Both the position numbers and the translations under genes were made by a program. From NCBI GenBank assembly GCA_910579085.1, contig CAJTRU010000003.1, forward strand, positions 51,162 through 115,161: a stretch of DNA of 64,000 nucleotides, in the 5' to 3' direction. Every line of letters starts with the position of its first letter. Position 1 is the stretch's first letter. Shown piece after piece: positions 42,977 to 50,905 of the stretch. The notes beneath the pieces were generated by a model, which saw only the letters and a program-made list of their open reading frames with translations, was not told the DNA's origin and did not search any database. The stretch comes from an uncultured Lachnospiraceae bacterium. Its GTDB lineage: Bacteria; Bacillota; Clostridia; Lachnospirales; Lachnospiraceae.

Positions 42977-43408
42977 AATTTCCAGTTATCTTGTGTTTGT
43001 GTGAATGAATGGACGGACGGTTTCTGTGCCAGAGCCACAATATTCCGTACAGGGGCACGCTTCCGCTACGGTAACCCACGCAACGGCACATAAAGCCCAT
43101 ATATTATATATTCCAGATAAAACTTACGTTTCCCTGGAATATATAATATATGGGCTTAAATGCCGGCGGGGTTAAAGTGCCCCTTTTACGGAATAATTGA
43201 TAGCATCTGGCACAGAAAACCTGCCATCATAAATTTACAGTAAAACGCAAAATAACCAGATAACTGGAAATTGGGTGGCAGGGATTATTCTGCCAGCCAC
43301 TTATTAAACAGTGTAATAATTTCCGTTATACAAAAATTAATACAAAAATGATACCACTATACTTCCGTTCGTCTAAATCACTTTCCCTACACCACAATTT
43401 CCAGTTAT
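42977..43408. repeat. Full composite palindromic repeat, modules I and III
   Basis: Bounded by AATTTCCAGTTATC (42977-42990) and AATTTCCAGTTAT (43396-43408), with the same box inverted at about 43258-43271 dividing two modules. Module I (42977-43271) is a giant imperfect hairpin whose arms include TTCTGTGCCAGA, TTCCGTA, GGGGCAC and an exactly paired AT-rich central stem (CCCATATATTATATATTCCAG and its complement) around 43115-43135. Module III (43258-43408) contains a GTGGC...GCCAC hairpin. The total, 432 bp, equals the copy at 32607-33325 once its insert is removed. The region 43409-43472 holds nothing else. Confidence 0.85.
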
Positions 43409-43472
43409 AATATCTATTTTGTTTTTATGTAATTCTGGCTGATACAGCAGGTTTTAGGTGTTCTATCTAATA

Positions 43473-45239
43473 TTATTTCCAGTCTTCCAGAAGTTCTTCT
43501 GCTTCTTTTTTAGAAAGATATCCAACTTTTGATATTTTGCCATTCTTATTACGTGAAATTTTTAAGTTAATAGTTCCTTTTTCATCATAACTGAATTGTA
43601 CAAAGGATTTATCTGCTTTAAAATCTGCAAGAATACGTACCCGTTTTCCCTTATAATAGAAACTGCCATTTTTTCTGGTTATTTTCCATTTTTTATATTC
43701 CCTTGAGGCAGAAATATCTGTAACACCATCTATTTTTCCTTTATTATCTTTTAGAAGCCTGGCAAGCCCAATCATAAGGTCTGCTTCTTTTTGCGTTATG
43801 CTTTTATCTTTTAGATAGTATTTACAACTTGTGGCTGTTTCATCTACAATAGTATCTAACTTTTTTAAGCTTACAGCATCTAATGCCACATATCCGTCTG
43901 GCTGGTCTAATACAATGCTTATACATCCATCAGTACAGCCTCCGCTTGACATATCTTTTTCACTTACGCCACCACATAATATATGGTAGCCCCCATCTTC
44001 AAATACTACCTTTCCTTCTGCAATATGTTTTTTAATAGCACTATATTGCGTGTCTTTTCTATTTTTTGAAGCGTTACGGATATTAGTATTTTCCAGGTTA
44101 TTATTTACATTATTTTCTGCCAGTTCCAAGCTGTTATCTGTTCTTTTTGTACCAGCAGTTCCAGTTGCTGCTGCTGTAGCACACAATGAAAGTGCAAGTG
44201 CAGCAGAGATGACAGTACATGATAAAGATTTTTTCTTAAATTCCATAATTTTACCCAGCCTTTCTTTTAATAATTTAGAGCCTTCATTTAATGTAACAGA
44301 CATACCAGGATTTTTTAATTTTCTTCTGCTGTCTGCCATATTTAGAAGTGTATTGCCATATTCTTTTCTTTCTTTGCTCCCAAGGTTTTTAATAATTACT
44401 TCATCACATGATAGTTCACAAAGTTTGTTAGTTTCGTGCATAATAAAATATATTAACGGATTAAACCAGTGTATACAGGCTGTAAATTGTACAAGCCATT
44501 TATAGAACATATCTTTGCGTTTAAGGTGTATAAGTTCGTGGCTTATAATATTATGTAAATCTGTTTCCTGGATTTCTTCGGATGGAAGTATTATACATGG
44601 TTTAAAGAAACCCGTTAAAAGCGGAGAGGAAACCACATTATTAATATAAATGCTGACATTTGGTTTAATATGGTATTTTTCAACTAAAATTCCTGTTGTT
44701 TCCCATATATTTAAAGAATTTGTTTCAAAAGCCCCAGCTTTCAGATAATTATTGAAACCCTGGTAAACTGTGAGTTTTCTTGTAAAAAGTGCTATTGCAA
44801 TTACCAGCCATATATAAAATACATTCTGTCTGGCAAATAATATTAATTTACCTGGTAATTTCTGGACAGTATTTTTTGCTTTTAAAGTAGTATTGTTTTT
44901 GCCTGATGCAGTTTTTGCTTCATTTATACTTTCTTTTTGGTTTATTTTTGGTGTGCTGCCATTTCCGGGCAATAACGTTTCTGGAGAATAATGTTCTGCC
45001 AGGACTGTTTTGTTTATAGGCGGTATTAAACTGGAGCAGGCATTGTAATATATGCTTTCCAGTAAATTAAAACCTATATTAAAGGGCAGTAAGAGACGTA
45101 TAATAACAACAAGCCATATATAATACTGCCATTTCTGGCTGGTTCTTTTTTTATATAATGGTTTAAGCAAAATTAATATAAAAGCCAGAAAAGAACCTGA
45201 AACTGATAAGGAGAATAAAATTCTTATAAAATTATTCAT
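43473..45239 (-). CDS. BlaR1-like M56 membrane metallopeptidase sensor
   Basis: This 588-residue protein has four membrane spans within the first 330 residues and a cytosolic-facing gluzincin site, ISHELIHLKRKDM (HExxH near residue 225), with ELSCDEVI (third ligand) near 270. That is the M56 family of BlaR1/MecR1. The C-terminal 240 residues are extracytoplasmic and are not a penicillin-binding domain; no S-x-x-K/KTG set is seen, so the ligand is not evidently a beta-lactam. GGGAGGG precedes ATG 45239. Its promoter carries two BlaI-type operators, and the only BlaI in the window is 10 kb away. Confidence 0.82.
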   Translation of the reverse strand: MNNFIRILFSLSVSGSFLAFILILLKPLYKKRTSQKWQYYIWLVVIIRLLLPFNIGFNLLESIYYNACSSLIPPINKTVLAEHYSPETLLPGNGSTPKINQKESINEAKTASGKNNTTLKAKNTVQKLPGKLILFARQNVFYIWLVIAIALFTRKLTVYQGFNNYLKAGAFETNSLNIWETTGILVEKYHIKPNVSIYINNVVSSPLLTGFFKPCIILPSEEIQETDLHNIISHELIHLKRKDMFYKWLVQFTACIHWFNPLIYFIMHETNKLCELSCDEVIIKNLGSKERKEYGNTLLNMADSRRKLKNPGMSVTLNEGSKLLKERLGKIMEFKKKSLSCTVISAALALSLCATAAATGTAGTKRTDNSLELAENNVNNNLENTNIRNASKNRKDTQYSAIKKHIAEGKVVFEDGGYHILCGGVSEKDMSSGGCTDGCISIVLDQPDGYVALDAVSLKKLDTIVDETATSCKYYLKDKSITQKEADLMIGLARLLKDNKGKIDGVTDISASREYKKWKITRKNGSFYYKGKRVRILADFKADKSFVQFSYDEKGTINLKISRNKNGKISKVGYLSKKEAEELLEDWK

Positions 45240-45287
45240 TAATCTGTGCTTCCCTCCCTCTTTTTACCACAAAATTAATGCAAATTT

Positions 45288-45341
45288 AGTGTGCATAATG
45301 CACTCTGAAAACATGATAGCATGATGCACTCTAAATGTCAA
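45288..45341 (-). promoter_or_regulatory. blaR1-like promoter with two BlaI-type operators
   Basis: On the minus strand TTGACA (45336-45341) and TATCAT (45313-45318) are 17 bases apart. Operator 2, GCATGATGCACTCT (45319-45332, plus strand), fills the spacer. Operator 1, GTGCATAATGCAC (45291-45303), covers the start point. The first differs from the blaI-gene operator by one base (G/A). A bound repressor would block RNA polymerase directly. Confidence 0.75.
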
Positions 45342-45425
45342 CTACAATATAGTGTTTAATTATATACATAAAAATACAACCAGGCAGGGTTATTATAATA
45401 ATCCTGCCCGATTGTAAATCTGGTA

Positions 45426-45935
45426 TTAGTTATTTATTTTAATCTGGCACATTTTCATTGCTTCTAGTGCATTGTTATGTGACTCTGGTGTAACTCCTGC
45501 ACAGCATGAGGCATCTACATAGATGTCTTTTTCAGGAAAATGTGCTTTTAGCAACAACGCATTAGATATTACACATATATCTGTACAAAGACCTATAAGT
45601 TCTATTTCATCATATTCTTTTATTTTGTCTGGCAATACCGTGCTTCCAAAAGTATTCTTTTCAATAACATTTTGTGCATATTCATTTAATGCAGGTATAA
45701 TTTCCCATCCATTGCTTCCTTTAATGCAATGTTCCACAGGCAGGTTCTTTCCCTCTGCTGTTTCAAGGTAATTACTGTAATGTGTATCTTTTGTAAATAT
45801 TACCATAGTATTATTATTTATTGCTGCTTTTACCTTATCTGTTACAGCAGGCACGATTTTTACTGCTTCTTTTGTGCCAAGCGAACCGTCCACGAAATCA
45901 TTCTGCATGTCAACTACAATTAAAACTTTTTCCAT
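45426..45935 (-). CDS. Isochorismatase-family cysteine hydrolase (nicotinamidase-like)
   Basis: This 169-residue enzyme has the catalytic Asp in VLIVVDMQNDFVDGSLG (residue 10), a lysine in the WEII/NTFGSTVL region and the nucleophile Cys in LIGLCTDICVISNAL near residue 118. The HYSNY and PVEHCIKGSNGWEI motifs fit the nicotinamidase-like branch, so NAD salvage is likely, though isochorismatase-like roles cannot be excluded. GGAGG precedes ATG 45935. A glutamine-dependent NAD synthetase lies at 53073. Confidence 0.75.
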   Translation of the reverse strand: MEKVLIVVDMQNDFVDGSLGTKEAVKIVPAVTDKVKAAINNNTMVIFTKDTHYSNYLETAEGKNLPVEHCIKGSNGWEIIPALNEYAQNVIEKNTFGSTVLPDKIKEYDEIELIGLCTDICVISNALLLKAHFPEKDIYVDASCCAGVTPESHNNALEAMKMCQIKINN

Positions 45936-45955
45936 ATTTAACCTCCGTTGTATAA

Positions 45956-46843
45956 TTACCTTTTTTGTATTGCTGTATATTTATCAAGAAGAATAGCAGG
46001 GTGGTATGAAAGCTTTGCCTTTCTAAGCCCTTCATCACCTGTATCTTCTTCCCTGTTTACATATTGGTAGCCCTGGCATTCAGCAATTACAAATTGCTGG
46101 TTTATCATGGGGTAAGCGCCCTGTATTTCTGGAAATGCCTTTTCAAAGTGTACTACAAATGTATCATCAGACAGTGGTTCGCCAAGTGTAAAGGCAATTA
46201 CTTGTCCATCACTTCTTAGTACACCTCCTGTAAGCCCAAGTTCTTCAAAGTGTATAAGGGCTTCTTTTACTACATCATATTCTTCCTGCATTAAATCATC
46301 CCATTTATCCACACGTTTTTTCTTCCAGATATGGTTCATCTGGATACATTCTGCTACATTGGCACTTGACAGCTTCTCATAATTCCATGAAGAATTATCC
46401 TTAAACCTTGCAATATGGTTTCTCTTGCCATGATATTTCCTTCCTGTAAGCTCCATAAGGTCTTTGGCATTATAAATATAGTCGCTTCTGTCCCTGTCAG
46501 GTTCAATAATAAAGCGTCCAGGATACCAGCTTGAAACCATTTCTTTTTCATCTTCCAGTATTCCGCTTATTTTAACACGGTTTCCTTCTGTCTGTTCATA
46601 AAGCATTATTTTAGCGAGAGCTTTCTTTTTATCACCAGCACCTGCTGGAAATGCATAGTAAATATCATCTTCAAATATATATTTAAGTATAGCACATCCA
46701 CATGTATCCGCAACCTTTAAAGGATAGACCTTTTTCCATAGATACGTATTGGCAAAACAGAATTCACACGCCCTTTTATTATCTTCCCTGAACCTTGCGG
46801 AAAGCCATTCCTTGTCTGCAAGTGTAATATCATTAAATTCCAT
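45956..46843 (-). CDS. DUF2156 protein (GNAT-like, MprF C-terminal type)
   Basis: This 295-residue cytoplasmic protein matches the stand-alone DUF2156 group of Clostridia. It has FANTYLWKKVYPLKV near residue 28, KYHGKRNHIARF in the middle, TGGVLRSDGQVIAFTLGE and FVVHFEKAFPEIQGAYPMINQQF. The fold is the double-GNAT aminoacyl-transferase type seen at the end of MprF, but no membrane flippase is fused. Its acceptor is unknown. ATG 46843 follows GGAGG by six bases. It lies 21 bases upstream of the hydrolase gene on the same strand, so they probably form an operon. Confidence 0.75.
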   Translation of the reverse strand: MEFNDITLADKEWLSARFREDNKRACEFCFANTYLWKKVYPLKVADTCGCAILKYIFEDDIYYAFPAGAGDKKKALAKIMLYEQTEGNRVKISGILEDEKEMVSSWYPGRFIIEPDRDRSDYIYNAKDLMELTGRKYHGKRNHIARFKDNSSWNYEKLSSANVAECIQMNHIWKKKRVDKWDDLMQEEYDVVKEALIHFEELGLTGGVLRSDGQVIAFTLGEPLSDDTFVVHFEKAFPEIQGAYPMINQQFVIAECQGYQYVNREEDTGDEGLRKAKLSYHPAILLDKYTAIQKR

Positions 46844-46956
46844 AACTTCCTCCATTTTAATAACATTATTTACACTGCCCTGTTAAGTTTATATCCAAAA
46901 AAGACGATAAATAAATAAGATATAGCTACATATACAAATAGCAGGGAGGTGCAATT

Positions 46957-47547
46957 ATGAATATAAATGTTAATTCGTCTACTTCAAGTTACAATTATAT
47001 ACTAAGAAATTATTATTCTAAAAACCGTAATGCTTCAAGGACAATTTTGCGTAGTAATATTGATGACCAATTATTAGTAACTGCGGATTCAGATGCGCTT
47101 TCAAAGATATCCAAGGCATTGCGCAATATAGAATATTCATCTGACAATGGTGTTGGAATTTACAATAATGTAAAAGCATTTGTAGATACATATAATAATC
47201 TTTCATCAAGTTCGGGCAGCTCACTATCATATGATATAACACATCCGCAGAAGCTTATTAAAAGCCTGGTTAAAGGCAAAGCTGGTGAACTTGAAGACAT
47301 AGGCATATCTGTATCTGCTTCAGGAAAGCTTACGCTGGATAAGGAAGCTTTGTTAAAAAGTTCCCCAGGGAAAATATCCAAAATTTTTTCTTCAGACAGT
47401 GATTTTACCCAGAAGATAAAATACTATTCCAGTAAAATATATAAGGCGTCTAATCTTATTAATCTGTCAACACCGCCTGATATTGAATTTTCTGGTACAA
47501 GTATTCCAGATACAAATACAAGTTCTGTAATTGATGCAAAAGTATAA
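46957..47547 (+). CDS. Small protein resembling the C-terminal part of flagellar cap FliD
   Basis: This 196-residue protein has a Ser/Asn/Tyr-rich N-terminus (VNSSTSSYNYILRNYYSKN), then VKAFVDTYNNLSSSSG, IGISVSASGKLTLDKEAL and SPGKISKIFSSDSDF. This run matches the order of motifs in the FliD C-terminal domain. Full FliD is over 400 residues and sits with flagellar genes; none are here. No signal peptide is seen. It may be a domesticated filament-like or surface protein. GGGAGG precedes ATG 46957, and a terminator follows. Confidence 0.6.
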   Translation: MNINVNSSTSSYNYILRNYYSKNRNASRTILRSNIDDQLLVTADSDALSKISKALRNIEYSSDNGVGIYNNVKAFVDTYNNLSSSSGSSLSYDITHPQKLIKSLVKGKAGELEDIGISVSASGKLTLDKEALLKSSPGKISKIFSSDSDFTQKIKYYSSKIYKASNLINLSTPPDIEFSGTSIPDTNTSSVIDAKV

Positions 47548-47550
47548 TAA

Positions 47551-47595
47551 TATGCCATCTGCTGGTAATACTGGCAGATGGCATATTTATTTTTA
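47551..47595. terminator. Terminator after the FliD-like gene, shared with rplA
   Basis: TATGCCATCTGC (47551-47562) and GCAGATGGCATA (47574-47585) are exact complements, followed on the plus strand by TTTATTTTT. On the minus strand the T-rich stretch is weaker, but the hairpin also lies after the rplA stop. Confidence 0.85.
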
Positions 47596-47646
47596 TATTT
47601 TATCCGTATCTTTTTATAAATATATAGGAAAAAATTTATACTGCGG

Positions 47647-48339
47647 CTATACAAGTTTAGCTGTATTAATCTTTATACCAGGGCCCATTGTACTTGCAAG
47701 TGTAACACTCCTGTAATACTGGCCTTTAGCTGATGAAGGTTTTGCCTTTGTAATGGCAGCAGTTAAAGCATTGATATTTTCGATTAACTGTTCTTCTGTA
47801 AAGGAAACTTTTCCTACAGGGCAGTGGATTATATTAGACTTATCAAGCCTGTACTCAATTTTACCTGCTTTAATATCATTAACAGCCTTTGTAACATCCA
47901 TTGTAACTGTACCAGCTTTAGGGTTTGGCATAAGACCTTTAGGTCCAAGTACACGTCCAAGACGTCCTACAACACCCATCATATCAGGTGTAGCAACTAC
48001 AACGTCAAAATCAAGCCATCCATCATTCTGGATTTTAGGAACAAGTTCCTCACCGCCTGCAAAGTCAGCGCCTGCTGCAAGTGCTTCATCAATTTTGTCA
48101 CCTTTAGCAAATACAAGTACTCTTACTTTCTTTCCAGTACCATGTGGCAGTACAACTGCACCACGTACCTGCTGGTCTGCATGACGGCCATCGACACCGA
48201 GCCTGAAATGGGCTTCAACTGTTTCATCAAACTTAGCAACTGCTGTCTTTTTAACTAAGCCAACAGCTTCTGGAATTTCATACTGCTGTGTCCTGTCAAC
48301 AAGTTTAGCAGTTTCTACATATTTTTTTCCTCTTTTCAT
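47647..48339 (-). CDS. rplA: 50S ribosomal protein L1
   Basis: This 230-residue protein opens MKRGKKYVETAKLVD and contains VDGRHADQQVRGAVVLPHGTGK, DVVVATPDMMGVVGRLGRVLGPKGLMPNPKAGTV (shown in part) and YYRSVTLASTMGPGI. It binds the 23S L1 stalk and often represses its own operon. GGAGG precedes the start. Unlike the common order, rplJ and rplL do not follow; transcription meets a terminator and a convergent gene. Confidence 0.96.
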   Translation of the reverse strand: MKRGKKYVETAKLVDRTQQYEIPEAVGLVKKTAVAKFDETVEAHFRLGVDGRHADQQVRGAVVLPHGTGKKVRVLVFAKGDKIDEALAAGADFAGGEELVPKIQNDGWLDFDVVVATPDMMGVVGRLGRVLGPKGLMPNPKAGTVTMDVTKAVNDIKAGKIEYRLDKSNIIHCPVGKVSFTEEQLIENINALTAAITKAKPSSAKGQYYRSVTLASTMGPGIKINTAKLV

Positions 48340-48372
48340 AATATAAACCTCCTGGTGGTAGTAACGGCGGGT

Positions 48373-48452
48373 TTTCCAGTGCAGTTATATACAGATGTTC
48401 CATTTATACTGCCACTGGAAGTACAGACGCATTATTTATATGCGTACAGCCT
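48373..48452 (-). other. Structured spacer between rplK and rplA
   Basis: The 219-base spacer holds two hairpins. TTCCAGTG-CAGT and ACTGC-CACTGGAA (48373-48419 on the plus strand) pair with one bulge, and ACGCATTATTTATATGCGT (48428-48446) is a second. No promoter is obvious. A spacer of this size between L11 and L1 genes is longer than usual. Possibilities are L1 autorepression, an RNA-processing site or a stability element. Confidence 0.45.
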
Positions 48453-48558
48453 CCCACAACGTCCAATACAATAACAAATCTGTTTTTTATTAATTAATGT
48501 CTGATAAATAACATTTACGGAATTTTATAAAATAAATAATATTCTTAACTGCTGGTAT

Positions 48559-48984
48559 TTATTCTTCAACAGTTACGCCCATGCTGCGTGCTGTACCAGC
48601 TATCATACTCATTGCTGCTTCGATAGTTGCTGCATTTAAGTCAGGCATTTTTGTTTCAGCAATTTCCCTGATTTTATCCTTAGAAATTGTAGCAACTTTT
48701 GTCTTATTAGGAACGCCTGAACCAGACTGGATATTACATGCCTTCTTAATAAGAACTGGTGCTGGAGGAGTTTTTGTAATAAAGCTGAAACTCTTATCCT
48801 GGTATACAGTGATAACAACAGGAATAATCATGCCTTCCTGTCCTGCTGTTTTAGCATTAAACTCCTTTGTAAACTGCACAATATTAACTCCGTGCTGTCC
48901 AAGTGCAGGACCAACAGGTGGTGCTGGTGTTGCCTTAGCAGCAGGGATTTGTAATTTAATATATCCTTCGACTTTTTTAGCCAT
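48559..48984 (-). CDS. rplK: 50S ribosomal protein L11
   Basis: This 141-residue protein has KLQIPAAKATPAPPVGPALGQHG at its N-terminus (shown in part), VITVYQDKSFSFITKTPPAPVL and ARSMGVTVEE at its end. It binds the GTPase-associated centre of 23S rRNA. GGAGG precedes ATG 48984. The 98-base spacer between nusG and this gene contains an imperfect hairpin (CCAAGGGCAG with CTGCCAATGG), which could be a protein-binding leader. Confidence 0.96.
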   Translation of the reverse strand: MAKKVEGYIKLQIPAAKATPAPPVGPALGQHGVNIVQFTKEFNAKTAGQEGMIIPVVITVYQDKSFSFITKTPPAPVLIKKACNIQSGSGVPNKTKVATISKDKIREIAETKMPDLNAATIEAAMSMIAGTARSMGVTVEE

Positions 48985-49082
48985 TTTAAAGTACCTCCTA
49001 TAATAATAATGCGTTTATACGCAAAATCCATTGGCAGCCGCTATAAACTGCCCTTGGTCTGAACCAAATAAAACTGGTAATC

Positions 49083-49604
49083 TTATACAGCTTCAATGTC
49101 ATTGAAACTTATTTCTACTGGTGTTTCACGGCCAAACATATCTATATTAATTGTAACCGTACTATTCTTATGGTCAATCTGACGGACAATACCTGTTGTA
49201 TTCTCCCAGACACCAGACTTAACAACTACAGAATCGCCAATGCTATATGGGGCATTAGGGGCATCTACTTTAAGTCCCATGCTTTCAATATCTGCCTCTG
49301 TAAGAGGAACCGGCTTAGAGCCTGGTCCTACAAAGCCTGTAACCCCGCGTGTATTACGGACAACATACCATGTATCGTCATTCATAATCATTTTAATAAG
49401 AACATAAGCAGGGAACATTTTCTGCTGTACAGTCTTTTCTTCCCCATCAGTCCCTTTTGTAATATTTAACATAGGCACTGAAACTTCCAGAATCTGGTCC
49501 TGGAGATTGCGGTTTTCAATAGTCTTTTCAATATCCATTTTAACCTTATTCTCATATCCTGAATAAGTATGAGCAACATACCAATGCGCTTCTGTATCTG
49601 CCAT
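49083..49604 (-). CDS. nusG: Transcription antitermination/termination protein NusG
   Basis: This 173-residue protein has the NusG N-terminal domain (WYVAHTYSGYENKVKMDIEK, FPAYVLIKMIMND, TRGVTGFVGPGSKPVPL) and the C-terminal KOW domain (SIGDSVVVKSGVWENTTGIV, VSFNDIE-like end). It links RNA polymerase to ribosomes or Rho. It follows secE by 11 bases in the standard secE-nusG order. ATG 49604 is preceded by a GATAAGGTGA stretch. Confidence 0.95.
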   Translation of the reverse strand: MADTEAHWYVAHTYSGYENKVKMDIEKTIENRNLQDQILEVSVPMLNITKGTDGEEKTVQQKMFPAYVLIKMIMNDDTWYVVRNTRGVTGFVGPGSKPVPLTEADIESMGLKVDAPNAPYSIGDSVVVKSGVWENTTGIVRQIDHKNSTVTINIDMFGRETPVEISFNDIEAV

Positions 49605-49615
49605 AGTCTATCACC

Positions 49616-49876
49616 TTATCCTATCTGAAGAATCTTATCAAGGCCTGTCTTAATAATAAAATCAAGCAGGGCAATGATTGCACCTAAAATAACTGTTACA
49701 ACAACTACTGCTGTAGTCTCTTTGATGACTGTATTCTTGTCTGGCCAGATAATCCTGGCAAATTCTGCCTTCAGTTTCTGGATACGGCCACCTTTTTTCT
49801 TTGTGCCACTATCTGCACTTTCAGTTTTCTTTGGTTCGTCCTGTCCAACTATTTCTTTGTTTTCAGAATCTCCCAT
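49616..49876 (-). CDS. secE: Preprotein translocase subunit SecE
   Basis: This 86-residue protein has an acidic/basic N-terminal extension, the conserved amphipathic KAEFARIIWPDKNTVIKET and a single membrane helix (VVVVTVILGAIIALLDFIIK). That is the short Gram-positive SecE, which clamps SecY in the translocon. It lies between rpmG and nusG. The ribosome-binding site is GGAGGCTTT, just before ATG 49876. Confidence 0.92.
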   Translation of the reverse strand: MGDSENKEIVGQDEPKKTESADSGTKKKGGRIQKLKAEFARIIWPDKNTVIKETTAVVVVTVILGAIIALLDFIIKTGLDKILQIG

Positions 49877-49968
49877 AAAAAGCCTCCAATCTGCGGCTAT
49901 ATATTAGCAGCAGTCAAATCATCCAGGTTCTTTAAAAGTGCATACTGCACCTTTACACACTGTTAATA

Positions 49969-50118
49969 CTATTTAGTTTCTTTGTGTATTGTGTGTTTCC
50001 TGCAGAACCTGCAGTATTTTCTTGTTTCCATTCTGTCAGGATGATTTCTCTTTTCCTTAGTAGTATCATAATTACGCTGTTTGCATTCTGTACATGCTAA
50101 AGTAATCTTTACTCTCAC
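49969..50118 (-). CDS. rpmG: 50S ribosomal protein L33
   Basis: This 49-residue protein starts at GTG 50118, seven bases after GGAGGTG. It reads VRVKITLACTECKQRNY and then KYCRFCRKHTIHKETK. The two C-x2-C pairs mark the zinc-binding form. It precedes secE, as is standard in Firmicutes, and is the first gene of the rpmG-secE-nusG-rplK-rplA set. It is short and easily missed. Confidence 0.93.
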   Translation of the reverse strand: MRVKITLACTECKQRNYDTTKEKRNHPDRMETRKYCRFCRKHTIHKETK

Positions 50119-50192
50119 AGATTTCACCTCCATAAATTAAATACATTTTATAAAATCCAGACATAAAAAAAGACCTGTTACATCGCCAAACA

Positions 50193-50222
50193 AGTATAGC
50201 ATAGTTACAGACGGCTAGTCAA
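50193..50222 (-). promoter_or_regulatory. Promoter of the rpmG-secE-nusG cluster
   Basis: On the minus strand TTGACT (50217-50222) and TATACT (50193-50198) are separated by 18 bases, about 75 bases before the rpmG start. Strong boxes suit a ribosomal-protein cluster. Confidence 0.65.
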
Positions 50223-50367
50223 GGGCTTTTTGCCTTTAATATATGATAATTTATAGTTATTGTGTGTTTAGATAAACTTTGAAAAAATTCCTTTACAATA
50301 TCCCATCCCGCTATTATAATTATTCCAACACCTTATTTTATAATAAAGAAAGGAATAAAAACAGATT

Positions 50368-50841
50368 ATGGATAATGTAAAACTATTCCGCAGGCGTTTT
50401 ATACCAGAGGAAATAACAGAACTGAAGGATGACCATATTATAATGTTTAAGGATGGTATTATAATTACGAAATGGAATGTCCTTAAACCAAGACACGACA
50501 TTAATAATGGTATTTCGGCATATTTTATTAGAGATGGCATAAAAGTAAGCAAGATATTTGATGAAGCAGGGCAGTTTGTGTACTGGTATTGTGACATTAT
50601 AGAAACAACTTATAATGAGGAAGATAATTCATATACGTTTAGTGACCTTCTTGTTGATGTGCTTGTGTATCCTGACGGGCGTGTGGAAGTGGTTGATATG
50701 GATGAGTTTGCTGACGTAATGGAAAAGGGGATACTTGGAATTTCTACCATAGCATTTGCAATGCGGAGTGCAGATTTGCTTTTAAAAACTATTTATTCCG
50801 GTAATTTCCAGAAATACACAGATTATATCGAAAATATATAA
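50368..50841 (+). CDS. DUF402 protein
   Basis: This 157-residue cytoplasmic protein matches DUF402: KVSKIFDEAGQFVYWYCDIIETTY, YTFSDLLVDVLVYPDGRVEVVDMDEF and MEKGILG. Related proteins act on nucleoside phosphates or as RNase-linked FAU-1-type factors; the conserved Tyr-Trp-Tyr and Asp residues of that barrel are present. The N-terminal RRRFIPEEITEL is typical of the Clostridial branch. AAGAAAGGAA precedes ATG 50368. The upstream 250 bases hold the divergent rpmG promoter. Confidence 0.75.
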   Translation: MDNVKLFRRRFIPEEITELKDDHIIMFKDGIIITKWNVLKPRHDINNGISAYFIRDGIKVSKIFDEAGQFVYWYCDIIETTYNEEDNSYTFSDLLVDVLVYPDGRVEVVDMDEFADVMEKGILGISTIAFAMRSADLLLKTIYSGNFQKYTDYIENI

Positions 50842-50905
50842 AGGGAGTACTGCTGCATATGCCTACAGGCATTTGCAATGTGTACGCCCTTTATATTTCC
50901 ATATA

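Noticed and set aside
43473..45239. Beta-lactam receptor identity for the BlaR1-like protein
   Set aside because: The outer domain lacks the S-x-x-K, S-x-N and K-T-G set, so only the M56 sensor class is claimed.
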